Assembly: GCA_002086835.1 (NCBI GenBank)
Contig: MVIG01000019.1
Span: forward strand, 1-64,000
Length of the DNA stretch: 64,000 nucleotides
Direction of reading: 5' to 3'
Origin: Mycolicibacterium porcinum
GTDB taxonomy: Bacteria; Actinomycetota; Actinomycetes; Mycobacteriales; Mycobacteriaceae
The notes under the pieces are model-generated. The model searched no databases, was not told where the DNA came from, and worked only from the letters and a program-made list of their open reading frames with translations. Positions 62,958-64,000 of the stretch are shown piece by piece. A program made the position numbers and the translations under genes. How positions within the stretch are numbered: the first letter of the stretch is position 1; each line of letters begins with the position of its first letter.

Positions 62958-64000
62958 GTGACGGATCCCGCCCAGACCGAACCGTATTACCGGCTCGGGA
63001 GCTACCACCGGCCGACGGACACCCCCTCGCCGCCGGCGCAGATCTGGTTCGACCGCGGCATGGTCTGGTCGTATGCCTTCAACCACGAGGAAGCCGTCCG
63101 GTGCTTCGAGCGCGCGCTGCAGCTCGACCCGGATCTCGCGCTGGCCCGCTGGGGTATCGCCTACGCGGTGGGTCCCAACTACAACAAGGCCTGGGACGCG
63201 TTCGACCCTACCGACCTGAGCACGTCGCTGGCCCGGGCCCGGACAGAGCTCGGGCGCGCCACCGTGGGTCGCGCCTCGGCACTGGAACGCGACCTGATCA
63301 GCGCGCTGCACAAGCGATTTCCGACCGACGACCCCGAGGATTCCGAGGCCCTGACCGCGGGGCACGCCGCCTACGCGGATGCGATGACGGCGCTCGCCGC
63401 GGCCCACCCCGACGACATCGACGTGCAGACCCTGGCCGCCGACGCATTGCTGAACGTCACCGCGTGGGCGTTGTGGGACGGCCGGACCGGTGAGCCCGCC
63501 CCAGGGTCGCGGGTGGTGGAGGCCAAGCGGATCCTCGACGCGGCGCTGGCCACCGCAGCCGGACGGCAGCACCCCGGGGCGCTGCACCTCTACATCCACG
63601 CGATGGAGATGTCGACGACGCCGCAGGCGGCACTGCCCGCGGCAGACCTGTTGCGCGGGCTGGTGCCCGATGCGGGCCATCTGCAACACATGGCCAGCCA
63701 CATCGACGTGCTGTGCGGCGACTACCGCAACTCAGTGACAGCCAATCTCGCTGCGGTACAAGCGGACAGGAAATTCGTCGCCCGAGAGGGGGCGCTGAAC
63801 TTCTATTCGCTCTACCGGGCGCACGACCTGCATTTCGTGGTGTATTCGGCCATGTTCGAGGGCAATTCGCAGATCGCCCTCGCCGCCGCCGATGAGCTGG
63901 CGGCGCAACTGACCCCCGAGGTGCTCTCGGTCTCCTCACCGCCGATGGCGGACTGGCTCGAGGCCTTCGTTCCCCTGCGGGTGCACGTGCTGGTGCGGTT
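62958..64000 (+). CDS. Tetratricopeptide-repeat protein (3' truncated by window end)
   Basis: The frame from GTG at 62958 stays open to the end of the window (347 codons). It contains TPR units: AQIWFDRGMVWSYAFNHEEAVRCFERALQLDPDLALARWGIAYAVGPNYN (about 27-75) and later ones (e.g. LHLYIHAMEM, MASHIDVLCGDYRN). TPR proteins act as scaffolds; the family is not recognised further. A KstR-type box and a -10 lie in front. The stop and any C-terminal domain are outside the window. Confidence 0.8.
   Translation, partial: MTDPAQTEPYYRLGSYHRPTDTPSPPAQIWFDRGMVWSYAFNHEEAVRCFERALQLDPDLALARWGIAYAVGPNYNKAWDAFDPTDLSTSLARARTELGRATVGRASALERDLISALHKRFPTDDPEDSEALTAGHAAYADAMTALAAAHPDDIDVQTLAADALLNVTAWALWDGRTGEPAPGSRVVEAKRILDAALATAAGRQHPGALHLYIHAMEMSTTPQAALPAADLLRGLVPDAGHLQHMASHIDVLCGDYRNSVTANLAAVQADRKFVAREGALNFYSLYRAHDLHFVVYSAMFEGNSQIALAAADELAAQLTPEVLSVSSPPMADWLEAFVPLRVHVLVR

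Overview
The window is high-GC actinobacterial DNA, almost certainly from a rapidly growing Mycobacterium (Mycolicibacterium type). This rests on recognisable mycobacterial proteins: MgtA mannosyltransferase, Eis, an MPT53/CcdA pair, BfrA next to an Rv1877-type efflux pump and GlnA3, an Rv0196/Rv0197-like TetR/molybdoenzyme pair, FabG3, CYP124 and CYP125 P450s, an F420-type luciferase-like oxidoreductase and a DUF7159 protein. KstR-type and IdeR-type operators and many genes with a -10 hexamer 6-8 nt before the start codon (leaderless transcripts) fit the same group. I saw no rRNA, tRNA, CRISPR array, insertion sequence or prophage. Coding density is very high; the only gene-free stretch over 300 bases is 5560-5949.

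Layout. 1-5559: tail of a proline-rich protein, YaaA, then a five-gene minus-strand sulfonate or sulfate-ester operon (dioxygenase, permease, ATPase, binding lipoprotein, second dioxygenase). 5950-12447: plus-strand membrane proteins, amidase, class I aldolase, hydrolase, a SoxR-box-driven MBL-fold gene and a flavin monooxygenase. 12533-20944: minus-strand CinA, Eis, a secreted GH2 glucosaminidase that seems to start at AUU, and FabG3, then a DapB-like dehydrogenase and a HAD phosphatase. 21001-28157: a VOC gene broken by an amber codon, nitronate monooxygenase, a TetR-molybdoenzyme pair with a perfect palindrome, and a CYP125-like P450. 28434-36963: regulator-led small units (XRE with an AhpD-like protein; FadR-type GntR with a di-iron hydroxylase), L,D-transpeptidase, DUF7159, POT transporter, threonine dehydratase-like enzyme and a thioesterase. 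37150-48166: small proteins, CcdA/MPT53, LLM oxidoreductase, CYP124, cupredoxin lipoprotein, an overlapping permease/glutamine-synthetase-like/SfnB-like operon, and MgtA. 48254-54297: secreted dienelactone hydrolase, SDR/amidohydrolase/epoxide-hydrolase-like genes and GlnA3. 54327-58620: AhpD-like protein, MFS pump, BfrA and an iron unit ending in Bfd. 58617-64000: enoyl-CoA hydratase, EthD-like, FUSC, thioesterase and a TPR protein cut by the window end.

Two themes link the region. First, six matches to the KstR steroid-catabolism operator (TnnAACnnGTTnnA; five exact, one with a single mismatch) lie in front of fabG3/DapB-like, nitronate monooxygenase, CYP125-like, AhpD-like, enoyl-CoA hydratase and the thioesterase/TPR pair. 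They suggest a dispersed sterol or lipid-degradation regulon. Second, an IdeR-like box sits between bfrA and an uncharacterised internally duplicated protein translationally coupled to Bfd, suggesting a coordinated iron storage and release module. Functions are read from sequence motifs and remembered family features; no searches were run.
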